Shown: positions 8,175 through 18,287 of the stretch, one piece after another
Layout: each line of letters opens with the position of its first letter
Position numbering within the stretch: position 1 is the stretch's first letter
NCBI GenBank assembly: GCA_001829315.1
Contig: MIAY01000025.1
Location: forward strand, 124,928 to 188,927
Direction: 5' to 3'
Length of the DNA stretch: 64,000 bases
Source of the DNA: Spirochaetes bacterium GWE1_32_154
Lineage (GTDB): Bacteria > Spirochaetota > GWE2-31-10
Notes under the pieces: generated by a model
Told to the model about the DNA's origin: nothing
The model's input: only the letters and a program-made list of their open reading frames with translations
The model's database searches: none
Program-made: the position numbers and the translations under genes

Positions 8175-9572
8175 ATGCGTAAGGGGAACTCCGTGCCCTC
8201 CAGCAACGCGGGTGTCTCTGTGGTGGAAATTATTCTAAGGATTCTGAGAAGAGTTACTCGTAAGGGGGATTATATCAGATTTATAATACTCATAGCATGT
8301 ATATTCACGATTTTTTCATGTGCAACTAAAGTTGAAATGGTAGAAAGAAAAAATCAAACCAGGATTGCGAGAGTCTTTTCAAATTTTGAAAGTGAGTTTA
8401 AATTTAACGGTTCGGTTTTAATCTATTTTAATGATAAAATAATTATTAACAAAAGTTACGGTTATGCAGATGAAGAATTCGGTATTAAAAACATCACCGA
8501 AACGAAATTTATGATTGGTTCTTATACAAAACAGTTTACTGCAGCAGCCATTATGTTGCTTGATGAAGAAGGTAAACTCAGTATTGAAGATAGTTTAAAT
8601 CTTTATATTCCTGATTTTCCGATTGGCCGTTCGATAAAAATAAAGCATCTTCTCAATCACACTTCCGGGTTGCCAAGAGAAGCCGATTATCGCTTTATTA
8701 TTAACACAATTCCGGAATCGTATGTGAATGAAAATATACTACCTGTCATAACTGATGAAGCTATACTTCAGGATTTTTTCGGGAAATATGAATTGCGTAA
8801 AGGGGTGTATGTATTAAAAAAAACAGTAAGTGAGACTGAGGCGTTTAATCTTGCATACCTTCTTTTTTCATTGGGGTTTGATTTTGACGATAAAACAGAT
8901 TCAATAACCAAAGGTGTTTTAAAAACAGTAAAAAATTTTAAATTACGAAGAATAAATCCCGGTATAAATTATCGTTACAGTAATCTTGGATATATGATTT
9001 TAGGTTTGATTATTGAAAAAGCATCCGGTATCAGATACGAGGATTTTATCACTTCAAGGATATTTTATCCATTAAATATGGTGCGTTCGGGGTTTAATTT
9101 TGACCCTGCAAATTCAACCGGGTTTGCCCAGGCGTGGTATCAGAATGAGAACGGTAAACGGCATAAAATTACGAAACGAGTCAATGGTTATTTATGGCCC
9201 GGTTCGGCAGGAATGTTGTATTCAACGGTCAATGATATAAATATATGGCTTAATGGAATTTCTTTTATACTCAAAGAAACATCGATAAAAAAAATGTACG
9301 AAGGGTATGTTAATTCAAATGTGCTTGATTCAAAATACGGGTACGGTTACTTTATAAGTCGCAGAAAAATTAAAGGAACTGACAGATTATCAGTCTGGCA
9401 TGACGGCAGAATCTATAATTACCGCTCGCTGGTTTCTGTTTTTCCCGATGATAATCTTCGGGTTATCATTCTTTCAAACAGTTTGAATAATAACAGTATC
9501 TATTACTGGCCTTATATTATTGCAGACATTCTTTTAAACATTTCTGAAAACGAGGAAGAAAATGAAATGTAG
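8175..9572 (+). CDS. serine beta-lactamase-like hydrolase (class C / penicillin-binding family), lipoprotein with disrupted-looking signal
   Basis: A 465-residue protein with the three class C beta-lactamase/D-alanyl esterase motifs: S116-x-x-K119 in SYTKQF, Y-x-N in YRYSNLGYMILG, and HDG near the C-terminus (VWHDGRIYNYRS, in place of KTG). Likely role: a surface or periplasmic esterase or peptidase acting on cell-wall peptides or another acyl substrate; true beta-lactamase activity is doubtful. The N-terminus is odd: a polar 27-codon stretch precedes the signal core IRFIILIACIFTIFSC (Cys49). The stretch coincides with a direct-repeat-flanked insertion (see 8178-8267). An ATC start at 8274 after AAGGGGG would be the alternative. 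The gene overlaps the following zinc-ribbon gene by 11 bases. Confidence 0.82.
   Translation: MRKGNSVPSSNAGVSVVEIILRILRRVTRKGDYIRFIILIACIFTIFSCATKVEMVERKNQTRIARVFSNFESEFKFNGSVLIYFNDKIIINKSYGYADEEFGIKNITETKFMIGSYTKQFTAAAIMLLDEEGKLSIEDSLNLYIPDFPIGRSIKIKHLLNHTSGLPREADYRFIINTIPESYVNENILPVITDEAILQDFFGKYELRKGVYVLKKTVSETEAFNLAYLLFSLGFDFDDKTDSITKGVLKTVKNFKLRRINPGINYRYSNLGYMILGLIIEKASGIRYEDFITSRIFYPLNMVRSGFNFDPANSTGFAQAWYQNENGKRHKITKRVNGYLWPGSAGMLYSTVNDINIWLNGISFILKETSIKKMYEGYVNSNVLDSKYGYGYFISRRKIKGTDRLSVWHDGRIYNYRSLVSVFPDDNLRVIILSNSLNNNSIYYWPYIIADILLNISENEEENEM
8178..8267 (+). mobile_element. short in-frame insertion flanked by a 9-bp direct repeat inside the serine hydrolase gene
   Basis: CGTAAGGGG occurs at 8178-8186 and again at 8259-8267. 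The 72 bases between are about half G+C, visibly richer than the surroundings. Deleting one repeat plus the block (81 bp, 27 codons) leaves an intact frame that begins MRKGDYIRFIILIACIFTIF and reaches the lipobox Cys at 22. This is what a small non-autonomous element with a 9-bp target duplication would look like. No good terminal inverted repeat is evident. Confidence 0.5.
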
Positions 9573-10155
9573 TCGTTGCGGGATGGAATATGGGGTTGTG
9601 CATAATTACTGTAATAATTGCGGAATGAAATTAAAAAGAACCGGGAAAATTAAGTTTTTTAATGGTTACAGGAAATATGAATATCTTTTGTTGTTGAAAA
9701 ATATACCGGGCTTTAAAGTGTATATACTTTTGTTGTTTTCTATAGTATTTTCTTTTTTTACAGGCTGGTTCTGTGCGGAATATGGCGCAGGTAGTTTGTT
9801 TTTGAACAGACTGTCTTTCTTTTTGTATATTACAGGATCATTGTTACTTCTTGCATGGTTTATTCTTAGGTATTCTGTTGTGTATAAACTTCTTTACCAG
9901 TCGAAAACCAATGATGCTGTTAATCCTGCGTTGACCGTTTTTTTATTGATGGTACCATTTTTCGGGTTTGTATGGCATTTTCTCGTATATTTTAAATGGA
10001 GTTTACGCGAATTAGAACATCATGACCCGTTTGTATTTTTTTTGTACTCATTATTAAATGTACTGATTTTTATACCCGGCTTTTCAATATATTTTTTTCT
10101 TCCTTATATAGTCGCGGATATATATGTTCACAAAATTATTTATAGTAGAATCTAA
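9562..10155 (+). CDS. zinc-ribbon membrane protein
   Basis: A 197-residue protein starting after a strong GAGGAAG site inside the end of the serine hydrolase gene. Residues 1-27 form a zinc ribbon with two C-x2-C pairs (MKCSRCGMEYG and YCNNCGMKLKR). The rest has four hydrophobic membrane segments with short charged loops. I recognise no catalytic motif. Such zinc-ribbon heads usually serve protein contacts at the inner face of the membrane. The overlap with its neighbour implies coexpression. Confidence 0.7.
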   Translation: MKCSRCGMEYGVVHNYCNNCGMKLKRTGKIKFFNGYRKYEYLLLLKNIPGFKVYILLLFSIVFSFFTGWFCAEYGAGSLFLNRLSFFLYITGSLLLLAWFILRYSVVYKLLYQSKTNDAVNPALTVFLLMVPFFGFVWHFLVYFKWSLRELEHHDPFVFFLYSLLNVLIFIPGFSIYFFLPYIVADIYVHKIIYSRI

Positions 10156-10164
10156 GAGGTTTTA

Positions 10165-10944
10165 ATGGAATATTTAATTGGATATAGACAGTGGTTCAAT
10201 TCATATACTAGTGAATTATTAAAAGATTTACAGTATAAACCTGACAATTTTCACTTGAAAATTGTTCATACTGACCGGGTTATTGAAAACACCATCCTGA
10301 TTTCAGAGTCATTGAAGTTAAATGATTTTGCACATAAATCGGCAGTTCTTTCTGCATTATTTCATGATATCGGACGATTTAATCAATATTGCAGATTCGG
10401 CACATTCAAAGATGAAATCTCTTTAGATCACGGGAATTATGGGGCTGAAATACTTAAAGAATTTACTGTTTTAGATGATTTATCTTCTCAGATGAATGAG
10501 GTGATTAATAATACAATTATTAATCATAATAAACATATAATGCCGGATAATTTGTCTGATGAAAATACTGTTATTTTGAAAATAATTAGAGATGCTGATA
10601 AAATAGATATTTTTAGAATTATTTCAGAACAAAATAAAATGGAACAATCGGATCGGACCGTTATGCTTGATTTAGACCGGAATCATGCTGTTTCAGAGTC
10701 GGTTTATAAGCAGGTAATGAAAGGAGAAAATGTAAAATATAGTGAACTCAAATCATTCGATGATTTTAAAGCACTCCAGTTGGGGTGGGTTTATGATATT
10801 AACTATCCAATATCGTTTAAAATAATACAACAACATAATTATCTCGAAAATATTTATAAAAGCATGGCACAAAACAAATATTCTGATGATATTTATTATT
10901 CTGTAAAAAACTATGTAGAATCCCGTCTTAAAGATAATCAATAA
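10165..10944 (+). CDS. HD-domain phosphohydrolase
   Basis: A 259-residue soluble protein with the HD superfamily metal ligands in order: H in [13 protein letters not shown] in [23 protein letters not shown], a conserved INHNKHIM and a late D in [11 protein letters not shown]. This arrangement suits a metal-dependent phosphohydrolase acting on a nucleotide or a cyclic nucleotide; the substrate cannot be told. It follows the zinc-ribbon gene by nine bases with a GAGG site, and is the last gene of the plsC cluster. Confidence 0.8.
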   Translation: MEYLIGYRQWFNSYTSELLKDLQYKPDNFHLKIVHTDRVIENTILISESLKLNDFAHKSAVLSALFHDIGRFNQYCRFGTFKDEISLDHGNYGAEILKEFTVLDDLSSQMNEVINNTIINHNKHIMPDNLSDENTVILKIIRDADKIDIFRIISEQNKMEQSDRTVMLDLDRNHAVSESVYKQVMKGENVKYSELKSFDDFKALQLGWVYDINYPISFKIIQQHNYLENIYKSMAQNKYSDDIYYSVKNYVESRLKDNQ

Positions 10945-11020
10945 ATTTGTCGAAAATCTAAACGTAAATTGCAACGGGATATTGAACCTTATTTGTGTAA
11001 ATAATTCGTATGGAGTACCT

Positions 11021-12859
11021 ATGAAATTCAGAATGAAAATATTACTTTTAAATATTCTAACAATGGCAACGTTGTTAACTATGGTTTATGTAGTAATATT
11101 TGTTAGTTTTAAACAGTCTTATACGAAGAAAATTACAATCTTTGAAGAAGAGTTATATAATTCAAAAAAAGTGTATTTACAGGATTTATTGTCCTTCACC
11201 AATGTAACATTGATGAATTTATATTCAGAAGCAATTTTTGAAAGCAATGAATATAATTCTCAGACAGAAAAAAATAAAGTGATGAATCGATATAAAAATC
11301 AGGCTATACAATTGATGTCTTCAATTCGACATAGTGCCGGAACAGGTTATTTTATTGGAGTCAGTTTTGATGATGATGAGAACCCTTATTACGCTTTTAA
11401 TGGTCTTGATGAGAAACAAAATGGTACAAAAATTGTGAAAACTTCTCAATATATGAAAGAGGTTTTAGCAGGTGGCAGGCCAAAATCAGGTGTTTCAGCA
11501 AAAACCGGTGTAATAATTGAATCGGTAGAGAAAAACCCTGTAACAAAGCAGGAAGAAACAAAGTATTCATCGATGATTTATTTCAGACAGTGGAACTGGA
11601 TTGTTGTCACCGGTTTTTTCTCAAATGAACTTGAAAATAAAGTTGCTGTATTGCGGGATCAATTATTGTATGATCAGTTTATTATTATACTTATAATAAC
11701 AATTTTATCAATTTTAATAATGGTGATACTTTCAGGTATATTGGTTGTTGTTTCCGGCCGGTTGATTAAACCTCTAAGTGATATTTCAGATCATGCTTTA
11801 TTTGTATCTGAAGGAAATTTAATGCAATATAATAAAGTGTATAATAATAAAAGCAAAGATGAAATTGCAAAACTGATATTCAGTTTCAACAGGTTAATAG
11901 CTAATTTTACCGATAGTGCCAGGGGAATGAGTGATATTGCCGGGCATCTTGAAGTTCTTGTTAATAAAAATAATGCAATGTCTGATACACTTTCTGAAAT
12001 TACTTCTCTTGAAGCATCTTCAATTGAGCAGATTTCTGCAAGTTTGGAGCAATCATCAACATCAATTAAGCATATTTCCGAAAGTGCAAATAGCGGGGCA
12101 ATGCGGTTAGGTGAAAATGGTAAAATCGCAGAAAATGGTTCTATATTTATTGATCAGATAACAAAAAGTATAGAAAATATATCAAAACATTCATCAATAA
12201 TTGAAAAATCAATCGATCAGATTTTTGGTATTGCTGAACAAACAAACCTTCTTGCACTTAATGCTTCAATAGAAGCTGTAAAAGCCGGGGATAGGGGGAA
12301 AGGGTTTTCTGTTGTCTCTGATGAAATTAGAAAATTAGCAGATAAATCTAAAACAATTGCAAATAGCGTTAATGAGAGCATTGAAGAAAATGCAATTATT
12401 GTCAAAGATGCAAAAGAACTTATTGTAAAATCCGAGAAAACATTTAAATCAATAATTGAAGGTACAATACACTCTAAAAATATTATATCAGAAATTGCAT
12501 CGGCTATACACCAGCAGGCAGTTGGCGGTAGTGAGATGATGCAGAGTGCTTCAAATATATTTGAAGCATCACAGAAAATGGTTTCTATAGCAGAAACAAG
12601 TCGTAAAAATAGCCGGACAATTGAAAAAGCGTTTAATGATTTAATTGATATTATCAGGCTTTTCAAATTTGAAAGAGATCAGGATAAGGATTGGAATACA
12701 GTTAAATCAAATAAATTTAAACCGGTACTTGATAAAGAAGATTATTCGTATGATGATCATATTTTAAATAGTCATAAAAATATTATAAGTAAAGATGAGC
12801 ATATGTCTTATTCGGATAATGATCATGAGGACGTTGAAGAACTGGAAGATTTTGCATAA
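11021..12859 (+). CDS. methyl-accepting chemotaxis protein with extracytoplasmic Cache domain
   Basis: A 612-residue chemoreceptor. I prefer ATG 11021 over the upstream in-frame TTG because TGGAG lies six bases before it and the protein then starts directly with a basic residue and membrane helix ([19 protein letters not shown]). Residues of about 35-215 form a single Cache (Cache_2) ligand domain ending with [13 protein letters not shown] second membrane helix, a HAMP segment ([13 protein letters not shown]) and a long coiled coil follow. The signalling hairpin is [19 protein letters not shown], then [15 protein letters not shown]. Glu/Gln pairs suitable for methylation flank it. It binds CheW/CheA at the pole. 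The ligand is unknown. The acidic tail [10 protein letters not shown] is not the enteric CheR-binding pentapeptide. Confidence 0.92.
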   Translation: MKFRMKILLLNILTMATLLTMVYVVIFVSFKQSYTKKITIFEEELYNSKKVYLQDLLSFTNVTLMNLYSEAIFESNEYNSQTEKNKVMNRYKNQAIQLMSSIRHSAGTGYFIGVSFDDDENPYYAFNGLDEKQNGTKIVKTSQYMKEVLAGGRPKSGVSAKTGVIIESVEKNPVTKQEETKYSSMIYFRQWNWIVVTGFFSNELENKVAVLRDQLLYDQFIIILIITILSILIMVILSGILVVVSGRLIKPLSDISDHALFVSEGNLMQYNKVYNNKSKDEIAKLIFSFNRLIANFTDSARGMSDIAGHLEVLVNKNNAMSDTLSEITSLEASSIEQISASLEQSSTSIKHISESANSGAMRLGENGKIAENGSIFIDQITKSIENISKHSSIIEKSIDQIFGIAEQTNLLALNASIEAVKAGDRGKGFSVVSDEIRKLADKSKTIANSVNESIEENAIIVKDAKELIVKSEKTFKSIIEGTIHSKNIISEIASAIHQQAVGGSEMMQSASNIFEASQKMVSIAETSRKNSRTIEKAFNDLIDIIRLFKFERDQDKDWNTVKSNKFKPVLDKEDYSYDDHILNSHKNIISKDEHMSYSDNDHEDVEELEDFA

Positions 12860-12934
12860 ATTGAGTTCTAAAGAGGCTTCTGGAAAATATTTTGTAAAAA
12901 TCTTGATTTGTCATTAAAAAAAAGTTAATTTGTC

Positions 12935-12943
12935 TGGTACAAT
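12935..12943 (+). promoter_or_regulatory. extended -10 promoter of ftsH
   Basis: TGGTACAAT is a TGn-extended -10 box 20 bases before the GTG start of ftsH, with AGGAG between. No convincing -35 box lies 17 bases upstream. Confidence 0.45.
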
Positions 12944-12963
12944 ATAAATATTAGGAGCAAATA

Positions 12964-14943
12964 GTGAGTGATAATAGAGGGGACAACAAAAATAATAATC
13001 AGGTTCAACCGCCTAACGCTAAGAGACTGTTTTTCTTTATGCTGATTTTATCAGCAGTGTTAGTTTTTTTGTGGTTCTATAAAGGTATAGATGATAAAGA
13101 ACAGGTAACGTATAATGTATTTCTTGAATTTGTGAAAACGGGTAGAATATTTACCGATAAAGAAAACCCTCTTATCATTTTTGATACAAATAAAATTACA
13201 GGTAAATATAAGGATCGTGATACAACAAAAAGTTTTCAGACGTCTATACCGCCTATTTTTGATAAAGGTGATTTGTATACACTACTGACAGAGTCCGAGT
13301 ATAAATTTACTTTTAAAGGTGCAACAGAACAAAATCCTATGTTGTCTGTTATTCTTTTAAACCTTCTGCCAATTGGTATTTTATTCGTTATGATATGGTT
13401 TATGTTTAAACAGTTTCAAGGCGGAGGCAATAAAGCTTTTTCATTTGGTAAATCGAAAGCCCGTAAATTTGAGTCGAAAGACAAAATTACCTTTGCAAAT
13501 GTAGCCGGTGTTGATGAAGCAAAAGAAGAACTTCAGGAAGTTGTTGAGTTTTTAAAAGATCCGACAAAATTTACCCGGATAGGTGCAAAAATACCTAAGG
13601 GCGTTTTATTGGTTGGTCCTCCCGGAACTGGAAAGACATTGTTATCCCGTGCGGTTGCCGGAGAAGCCGGAGTCAGTTTTTTCTACATGTCAGGTTCTGA
13701 TTTCGTAGAAATGTTTGTTGGTGTCGGTGCATCACGGGTTCGTGATTTATTTGAGCAGGGTAGAAAATCAGCTCCTTGTATTTTATTTATCGATGAGTTG
13801 GATGCAGTCGGAAGAACCAGAGGTGCCGGATATGGTGGCGGACATGATGAACGTGAACAGACTCTTAATCAGTTGCTTGTCGAAATGGATGGTTTTGATC
13901 CGACATTAGGGGTTATATTAATTGCTGCGACAAATAGAGCGGATGTACTGGATCCTGCACTATTACGACCGGGCAGATTTGACAGACAGGTTGTTGTTGA
14001 TAATCCTGATGTGAAGGGAAGAGAAGAAATTCTAAAAATCCACATGAAAAATATATCATTATCAAAGAAAATAGATGTTCAGAAAATTGCACGGGCGACT
14101 CCCGGTTTTTCCGGTGCTGACCTTGCAAACCTTGTTAATGAAGCTGCCTTACTTGCTGCGAGATTTAATAAATCAAGAGTAACGATGCATGAGTTTGAAG
14201 AAGCACGTGATAAGGTTATGATGGGCGTTGCACGAAAATCGAAAGTTATTACACCGAAAGATAAGAGAATTACATCATATCATGAGTCAGGACATGCTTT
14301 ACTTACAATTTTATCCGAGCATGCGGATTCTCTTCATAAAGTGTCTGTAATTCCAAGAGGAATGGCAGCCGGTGTTACATTCAGTCTTCCGGCTGATGAT
14401 CATCATGTATCTAAGAGTAAATTGCTTGATCAAATCTCAATTTTAATGGGTGGTAGAGCCGCTGAAGAACTGGTTATCGGTGATATTTGTACCGGTGCGG
14501 TTAATGATATCAATGTTGCTACTGATCTGGCACGAAAAATGGTTACTCAATGGGGTATGAGTCTTGATATCGGCCCGATTGCGTATGGTCAGAAAGATGA
14601 GCCGATTTTCATCGGTAAAGAAATTGCAACTCATAAAGATTATTCTGATAAAACTGCAGAACAGGTTGATGCGGAAATAAAGAAAATTATATTCGGTCAA
14701 TACAATAATGCACGATCATTACTTGAACAACATAAAGAAAAGCTCGTGTTATTAGCTGAGACGCTATATGAAAAAGAAACAATGGATGCTGAAGAAATCT
14801 ATCAGTTACTCGATATTACTCCGATTACTTATAATCCTGAGTTTGCATTAAAAGATGATGGAACTGACGACGAAGAAGATATGCCGGTTACTGAAAAACC
14901 TTTGGAACCTGGTAAAAAAGAAGCAGATAAAGAGGGTCAATAA
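12964..14943 (+). CDS. ftsH: ATP-dependent zinc metalloprotease FtsH
   Basis: A 659-residue inner-membrane AAA+ protease that unfolds and degrades membrane and short-lived cytoplasmic proteins as a hexamer. It starts with GTG 12964 after AGGAG. Two membrane helices (about 24-40 and 129-150) bracket a periplasmic domain. The AAA module has Walker A GPPGTGKT, the pore loop FVGVGA, Walker [12 protein letters not shown] and the SRH ([20 protein letters not shown]). The zinc protease motif is HESGH, with the third ligand region [15 protein letters not shown]. Length is standard. The stop overlaps the glmM start by one base, so the two are coupled. Confidence 0.97.
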   Translation: MSDNRGDNKNNNQVQPPNAKRLFFFMLILSAVLVFLWFYKGIDDKEQVTYNVFLEFVKTGRIFTDKENPLIIFDTNKITGKYKDRDTTKSFQTSIPPIFDKGDLYTLLTESEYKFTFKGATEQNPMLSVILLNLLPIGILFVMIWFMFKQFQGGGNKAFSFGKSKARKFESKDKITFANVAGVDEAKEELQEVVEFLKDPTKFTRIGAKIPKGVLLVGPPGTGKTLLSRAVAGEAGVSFFYMSGSDFVEMFVGVGASRVRDLFEQGRKSAPCILFIDELDAVGRTRGAGYGGGHDEREQTLNQLLVEMDGFDPTLGVILIAATNRADVLDPALLRPGRFDRQVVVDNPDVKGREEILKIHMKNISLSKKIDVQKIARATPGFSGADLANLVNEAALLAARFNKSRVTMHEFEEARDKVMMGVARKSKVITPKDKRITSYHESGHALLTILSEHADSLHKVSVIPRGMAAGVTFSLPADDHHVSKSKLLDQISILMGGRAAEELVIGDICTGAVNDINVATDLARKMVTQWGMSLDIGPIAYGQKDEPIFIGKEIATHKDYSDKTAEQVDAEIKKIIFGQYNNARSLLEQHKEKLVLLAETLYEKETMDAEEIYQLLDITPITYNPEFALKDDGTDDEEDMPVTEKPLEPGKKEADKEGQ

Positions 14944-16280
14944 TGTCTTTAAAAGCATCAATATCAGGTATACGGGGTGTTGTCGGTGATTCTCTTACAC
15001 CACAGGTGATTGTTGATTATGCAAGTGCATTTGCATCGCTACTGCCTGAAGGTGACATAATAATCGGAAGAGATTCAAGACCGACGGGCCCTTTTATTAC
15101 ATCGCTCGTTGTTGCTATTTTAAACAGTATGGGAAGAAACGTTGTTGATGTTGGTATTGTGCCGACACCAACAGTGTTGTTTCTTGTCGGGAAAATGAAA
15201 TGTGCTGGTGGTATTGTTATTACAGCAAGTCATAATCCGATTCAATGGAATGCATTAAAACTTGTAAACAGTAAAGGAAGGTTTTTATCTCCTCTTGAAT
15301 TTGATCAGTTAACCCGGCTCTATGAAAAAAAGCAATTTACATATTCTCATTACAATACAATCGGTTCATCTGAAACCAATTATGTTCTGCCTTCAAGTCA
15401 TATTGATACCATTTTGCGATTTGTCGATAAAGAGCTCATTTCATCAAGAAAATTCAAGGTTGCATTAGATACCGTCAATGGTGCCGGTGGTCCGATGGCA
15501 GTTGATTTATTAAAACAATTAGGTTGTGAGGTCATAGAGTTAAATACAGAACCAACCGGCATATTTGCACATCCGCCTGAACCGACACCTGAAAATCTGC
15601 AATGTTTATCAGATGGTGTTTCTGCGAGTAAAGCACATATCGGGTTTGCACTTGACCCGGATGGAGACAGGTTAGTGATTTGCGGAAGCGATGGGGTGGT
15701 TCTTTCTGAAGAATATACATTAGCGTTGTCGATTAATCATTATCTCAATTCAAGAGGGCCGTCTGATGTTGTCATTAATTTGAGTACATCACGATTATCA
15801 ATAGATGCTGCTGAAAAATATGGTTGTACTGTGATAAAAGTGCCAACCGGTGAGATTCATGTTACAGAAGCTTTATTTAAAACCGGTTCAAAAATCGGCG
15901 GTGAAGGTAATGGTGGTGTGATAATCCCTGAAGTTAACTCATGCAGAGATGCATTACTTGGCATGGCATTGATACTTGAATCGCTTTCAAAAGGTGAGGA
16001 TAAAGTTGAAGTTGTCGCATCCGGTATGAAAAAATACACATTAATTAAAGAAAAGGTGGAAACATCTGTTTTTGATATGGAATCAACATTAGAAAAACTT
16101 AAAAAGAAGTATTCTGATTGTACCTATAACACAGAAGATGGTTTACGTATTGATTTTAATGATAAATGGGTGTTAATCAGAAAGAGTAATACAGAGCCGA
16201 TTGTGAGAGTTTTTGCCGAAGCAGTCGGTTTTGAAGCTGCCGGAAAGTTACTTTCAGAAATTAAGGAAGCTGCATTTTAA
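14943..16280 (+). CDS. glmM: phosphoglucosamine mutase
   Basis: A 445-residue cytoplasmic phosphohexomutase converting glucosamine-6-phosphate to glucosamine-1-phosphate for UDP-GlcNAc and peptidoglycan. Diagnostic motifs are all present: catalytic phosphoserine loop TASHNPIQWNALK, magnesium loop DPDGDRL, sugar-binding loop GEGNGGVI and the phosphate-binding C-terminus RKSNTEPIVRVFAEA. Its start overlaps the ftsH stop (TAATG). The ftsH-glmM neighbourhood is seen in other bacteria. A general phosphogluco/phosphomannomutase is possible, but the TASHNP context and length favour GlmM. Confidence 0.88.
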   Translation: MSLKASISGIRGVVGDSLTPQVIVDYASAFASLLPEGDIIIGRDSRPTGPFITSLVVAILNSMGRNVVDVGIVPTPTVLFLVGKMKCAGGIVITASHNPIQWNALKLVNSKGRFLSPLEFDQLTRLYEKKQFTYSHYNTIGSSETNYVLPSSHIDTILRFVDKELISSRKFKVALDTVNGAGGPMAVDLLKQLGCEVIELNTEPTGIFAHPPEPTPENLQCLSDGVSASKAHIGFALDPDGDRLVICGSDGVVLSEEYTLALSINHYLNSRGPSDVVINLSTSRLSIDAAEKYGCTVIKVPTGEIHVTEALFKTGSKIGGEGNGGVIIPEVNSCRDALLGMALILESLSKGEDKVEVVASGMKKYTLIKEKVETSVFDMESTLEKLKKKYSDCTYNTEDGLRIDFNDKWVLIRKSNTEPIVRVFAEAVGFEAAGKLLSEIKEAAF

Positions 16281-16309
16281 TTTCCTGGCGAGAGACCCTG
16301 GAGGGGACT

Positions 16310-18241
16310 ATGGGATGGTTTTTTAATAAGTTTCTGCTGTTTTGCTTTGTTTTCTTTTCATTATCATCAGTTTATTCAGAAAACGACGAAATAAGTAAAA
16401 ATTATTTAAGAAGGGCGTTAGTAACTGTTGATACCGATGTTCGATTGGCTAATGATTTTCTTAATAAAGCAGGTGACTATTCAAAAAACTTTCCCGAATA
16501 TTATTACGGACGATATCTGATACATCGTAAAAATAATGATGCATCCAAAAACGTTTTTTTTGCTGAAAAAATGCTTGAAACTGTTTCTCAGGGGTTTATT
16601 TTGAGTGTATTTGATGTATATAGAACTGCTGCATTAATCTATACCGAACAAAGATATTATCAAAAGGCTCAAGAAGTTTATAAAAAGGTTTTTAAAAATA
16701 ATCAGGGCGTTACGCTCAATGATAGCAATAATTATTTAGATATGCTTTTTAATGGTGATTTAACCAGTGATATTCCTGAAGCGATTGAAAATGCTCAGAA
16801 ATTAATGTCGGGAAGTAATCTTACTTATTTTAAAGCATTGTATTCTTTGCGTTTCGATGATCATACATGGGGGAATCCTCAATTACTAATAAATACTCTT
16901 AAATCCGATAATTATTCACCGAAAAAGATTGCATATCTTGAGTCCTATACCGCAAAAACAGAGGATTCAATAATTACTTTGTTAAATCTGTTGCAAAATA
17001 GTTCCTTTAGTAAAGAGTATACTAAAAATACTGTATATAACTGTATGAAATTTAATGATAATCTTTCACTTGAGAATTTTGAACGCTCATTTAGAATATA
17101 TCTTGCGAATGAAGGTAATCGGGATTTTAGAACAATAAGCCTTATTGAAAATTCACTTTTTAAAACATTGTGTGAAACTCAAGCTGATCTATCATCAGAT
17201 GTTTTGCATTATACGGGTGAGCGAATTTCCGATACCGATTCAAACGGTAGTGCGGAAATTGTGTATACTTTTAAAGAAGGTGTAATTATAAAAAAAATAT
17301 TTGATCCTAATCAGGATGGTCTTTTTGAATTTGTATATGTTTACCAGGATGATGGCAGAATTAATCGCATAACGAGAAGAATTAGTGATGGTTCTACAAT
17401 TCAATATTTATATAATTTGAAAGATTCAACACTTAATTATGTGTATAATTATGAGAATGATGTGAAAAAGTCTGGGTTTATTATTGAAACAGGCAATGTG
17501 CCTTTTGTAGAAGGTGTTATACCGGATGAAGAATTTTTAAAAAAAGTTTGTATAAATGAAGAGTTGTATACAAATGGTGTGACCCGAAATAAATATTATA
17601 ATGGAGAATTGGTTTATTCAATAATTGACAGGGACAATGATGGTTATTTTGAATATAAACAAATATTTGAAAATGGTATATTAATTGAGGGGCATTTGGA
17701 CACAAAATCAAATGGTACGTATGATACATTAGAAGTATATGAGAATGGTGTTATGAAAGCGGTGTATTGTAAATCGGTGCCTTATTATTCGGGGTATGAT
17801 TATAAAGAATTGTCTTTTACTGATAAAACAGAAAAATTCTGGGATGACGACTTTAATAGTTCATTTGAGCTTAAGGTTATTGCACGAAAGAATGGTTTAA
17901 CCGAAACGTATTTTGACTTTAATAATGATTCATTGTATGATTTTGTGCAAACGAAGGATTCCAGGGGAGTTGTAAAGGTTTTTTCAATTAGTGATGACAA
18001 ATGGGTTGAGTATTATACTTTAGTACCGGAAAAAAAATCAAAATTACTCGGTTTTAATGTAGTAAGTGCAAAAATACCTGCAAATCTGATTATACCGGAA
18101 TCAATCAATTTTCTAAACACCAACACCGGTACATTCTATTATAAAAATAAAAAATACCACTTCAGTGATGGAATAATAATTTCTGATGATTTTACCTATC
18201 GGGTTATGAAAAATCGATTTGGTGTTTTTTTATTTGATTGA
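16310..18241 (+). CDS. secreted protein with helical repeats and acidic D-x-N-x-D-G beta repeats
   Basis: A 643-residue protein I do not recognise. ATG 16310 follows a strong GGAGGGG site. A cleavable signal (FNKFLLFCFVFFSLSSVYSEN) targets the periplasm or surface. Residues of about 30-300 look like degenerate TPR helices (YFEKAQEVYKKVF-like patterns). From about 300 to 560 there are at least five units, each centred on an acidic loop followed by aromatic beta strands: SDTDSNGSAEIVYTF, DPNQDGLFEFVYVY, DRDNDGYFEYKQIF, DTKSNGTYDTLEVY and DFNNDSLYDFVQTK. Such D-x-[DNS]-x-[DN]-G loops resemble calcium-binding loops, but metal binding is an inference. It follows glmM by 29 bases and precedes the HtrA-like lipoprotein protease. 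Confidence 0.7.
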   Translation: MGWFFNKFLLFCFVFFSLSSVYSENDEISKNYLRRALVTVDTDVRLANDFLNKAGDYSKNFPEYYYGRYLIHRKNNDASKNVFFAEKMLETVSQGFILSVFDVYRTAALIYTEQRYYQKAQEVYKKVFKNNQGVTLNDSNNYLDMLFNGDLTSDIPEAIENAQKLMSGSNLTYFKALYSLRFDDHTWGNPQLLINTLKSDNYSPKKIAYLESYTAKTEDSIITLLNLLQNSSFSKEYTKNTVYNCMKFNDNLSLENFERSFRIYLANEGNRDFRTISLIENSLFKTLCETQADLSSDVLHYTGERISDTDSNGSAEIVYTFKEGVIIKKIFDPNQDGLFEFVYVYQDDGRINRITRRISDGSTIQYLYNLKDSTLNYVYNYENDVKKSGFIIETGNVPFVEGVIPDEEFLKKVCINEELYTNGVTRNKYYNGELVYSIIDRDNDGYFEYKQIFENGILIEGHLDTKSNGTYDTLEVYENGVMKAVYCKSVPYYSGYDYKELSFTDKTEKFWDDDFNSSFELKVIARKNGLTETYFDFNNDSLYDFVQTKDSRGVVKVFSISDDKWVEYYTLVPEKKSKLLGFNVVSAKIPANLIIPESINFLNTNTGTFYYKNKKYHFSDGIIISDDFTYRVMKNRFGVFLFD

Positions 18242-18287
18242 TCCAGATTATTTATTGAGTAAACAGGGAATGTAATAAGGAATATAC

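Noticed and set aside
12868-12900. Further repeat copy after the first chemoreceptor (AAAGAGGCTTCTGGAAAATA...)
   Set aside because: Only the GAGGCTTCT end matches and the TTGCAAAAAT arm is missing; too weak to count.
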